Shown here piece by piece: positions 62,937 through 64,000 of a stretch of 64,000 nt of DNA (the stretch's first letter is position 1; each line of letters begins with the position of its first letter). Where the stretch lies: the NCBI GenBank assembly GCA_947501555.1, contig CANMWG010000003.1, positions 1-64,000 on the forward strand, written 5' to 3'. A program made the position numbers and the translations under genes. The notes beneath the pieces were generated by a model. The model ran no database searches. It was not told the origin of the DNA and saw only the letters and a list, made by a program, of their open reading frames with translations. This DNA comes from an uncultured Paracoccaceae bacterium (lineage in GTDB: Bacteria; Pseudomonadota; Alphaproteobacteria; Rhodobacterales; Rhodobacteraceae).

Positions 62937-64000
62937 TCAGCCTTTGCCTTTCCACGGCACCAGCCACTTTTCGGCTTGGCGCATGAGCATATCGATGGTG
63001 AAACCGATGATTCCGATCAGGATGATCCCCATCAACACGATATCCGTACTTTGGAACTTGGACGCGACCATGATCATCATGCCCGCCCCTTTTTCAGCCG
63101 CAACCAGTTCGGCGGCCACAACCGTGCCCCAGCAGACCCCCATGGCGACGCGGGCGCCAGTGAAAATCTCGGGCAGTGAGTTTGGCACGATGACATGACG
63201 CATGATCTGCCATTTTGAAGCACCCAAACTATAGGCCGCATGCACCTTGGAAATCCGCACGCCGGACACGCCCGACCGGGCGGCAATGGCCATGATCCAA
63301 AGAGCTGCTAGGAACAGCAGGATGATCTTTCCGACCTCACCAATCCCCGCCCAAATGATCACCAGCGGGATCAAGGCCAGTGGCGGTACCGGACGCATGA
63401 ATTCAACAATCGGATCAAACCACCCCCGGAACCAGTCAGACAGGCCCATCGCATAGCCCAGCGGAATACCGACCAAAGCCCCGAGGACAAATCCCACGAT
63501 GACGCGGAACAAGGAATAGCCCAGATGTTCCGCCAAAGTAGAGTTGCGGTAACCCACTGTCGCGATTTCGGTCACGCGGGCCCAGACGGCCTCGGGCGCA
63601 GGAAGCCAAATAGGCTCCATCTGCACACCGGCTGCGGGCATGATGTTCAGTGTGCCCTTGTCAGACATCGCAACTGTGCCAAAGGCCACGCCGACGGACC
63701 CACCCGGTGCGATCGGCTGACCGTCAACGGCAGTGATAAATGTCTCTTGATCGCGACCCATTTCATCGTTGTTATCCACACGCAAAAGCGCACTGCGATA
63801 GCTGGCGATGGCTGTTGCATCGTCCTTTGCGATACCATCACCCGGGGCCACTTCAGGCACGTCGGTCTCTTGGGTAGCAGGATGCACAAGTACGGTGACC
63901 GTCGCGTCATCCGTCTCACCAGCGGGCGTTGTGATCGTGTAGGTGAACGTGCCTGTGCCTTCGAACGGGCCAGGTGCATGCAGAAACTCCGGCAGCAGTT
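62937..64000 (-). CDS. ABC transporter permease, taurine/nitrate type, with Ig-like N-terminal segment (partial)
   Basis: The frame is open from the right edge to the stop at 62937, about 354 residues; the true start is outside. The C-terminal 230 residues are a TauC/SsuC-type permease with about six spans and the EAA loop AAYSLGASKWQIMRHVIVPNSLPEIFTGAR, and RVIVGFVLGALVGIPLGYAMG. Upstream of this the chain reads GTGTFTYTITTPAGETDDATVTVLV, which looks like an Ig/cadherin-like repeat, and then VDNNDEMGRDQETFITAVDGQ. A GTG at 63887 could give a shorter protein, but its position inside an uninterrupted frame argues against it. Substrate (taurine, sulfonate, nitrate) is inferred from family. Confidence 0.85.
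   Translation of the reverse strand, partial: LLPEFLHAPGPFEGTGTFTYTITTPAGETDDATVTVLVHPATQETDVPEVAPGDGIAKDDATAIASYRSALLRVDNNDEMGRDQETFITAVDGQPIAPGGSVGVAFGTVAMSDKGTLNIMPAAGVQMEPIWLPAPEAVWARVTEIATVGYRNSTLAEHLGYSLFRVIVGFVLGALVGIPLGYAMGLSDWFRGWFDPIVEFMRPVPPLALIPLVIIWAGIGEVGKIILLFLAALWIMAIAARSGVSGVRISKVHAAYSLGASKWQIMRHVIVPNSLPEIFTGARVAMGVCWGTVVAAELVAAEKGAGMMIMVASKFQSTDIVLMGIILIGIIGFTIDMLMRQAEKWLVPWKGKG

Noticed and set aside
1..64000. CRISPR arrays, prophage, rRNA operons, riboswitches
   Set aside because: No regularly spaced repeats, phage structural genes, rRNA sequence or recognisable riboswitch core were found when reading both strands.

Overview
The window looks like chromosomal DNA of an alphaproteobacterium of the order Rhodobacterales (Roseobacter group). 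This rests on recognisable Roseobacter-type proteins (a PutR/PutA pair without a DNA-binding domain on PutA, a form II CoxL-like protein, a short-chain-acyl-type XRE regulator, a DUF6280-type small protein, tripartite tricarboxylate and taurine-type transporters) and on a moderately GC-rich base composition with AT-rich spacers. No rRNA, CRISPR array, prophage or plasmid replication gene was seen. One tRNA (Leu, anticodon UAA) is present.

Layout. 1-2222: N-terminal part of a large secreted DUF11/SdrD-B-like surface protein, running off the left edge. 2976-8157: a peptide-type ABC importer operon (binding protein, two permeases, fused double ATPase). 8245-9697: a decayed IS3-family element lying against the stump of a second IS3-type element; its transposase genes are broken by point changes and by two short palindromic insertions. 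9850-14740: a minus-strand chemotaxis operon (STAS protein, CheY, CheA, CheW, CheR, a second CheY, an unrecognised 125-residue protein), with overlapping genes except around cheR/cheY2 and no cheB or cheD in view. 15072-15155: tRNA-Leu. 15291-25981: TPR protein, PutR/PutA, rhomboid protease, inositol monophosphatase, membrane GGDEF-EAL protein, divergent metR/metF with MetR-like sites, and a thioesterase. 26099-30948: DUF2235 hydrolase overlapping a CoxL-like molybdenum subunit without its partner subunits, a COG4315 lipoprotein and a DUF3592 membrane protein.

31058-36362: valS (with a palindromic in-frame insert and a second compositionally odd segment), GNAT acetyltransferase, a tiny Tat-signal protein, a HisC-like aminotransferase and a small membrane protein. 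36626-40462: a siderophore-type iron ABC importer on the minus strand. 40733-48224: serine-glyoxylate-type aminotransferase, MsbA-like exporter, YgfZ, VOC protein, EF-P, DUF6280 protein, YdjM-like membrane protein, cobyric acid synthase. 48389-51241: pcm, tolC and a protein with PopZ-like architecture. 51332-59361: XRE/short-chain acyl regulator divergent from a tctCBA transporter, followed by an oxalyl-CoA-synthetase-like ligase, a PanE/ApbA-like reductase and a universal stress protein; this reads as one uptake-and-activation unit for a small carboxylate. 59488-62809: membrane-anchored NYN nuclease, then a copA-cueR operon with a textbook 19-bp-spacer CueR promoter. 62937-64000: a taurine-type ABC permease whose reading frame continues upstream into an Ig/cadherin-like segment and off the right edge.

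No clear new defence or mobile system was found. The best candidates for a second look are the permease with the Ig-like N-terminal segment, the PopZ-like protein, the palindromic inserts (in valS and in the transposase), the coupled unknown protein of the chemotaxis operon, the orphan CoxL, and the carboxylate uptake cluster.
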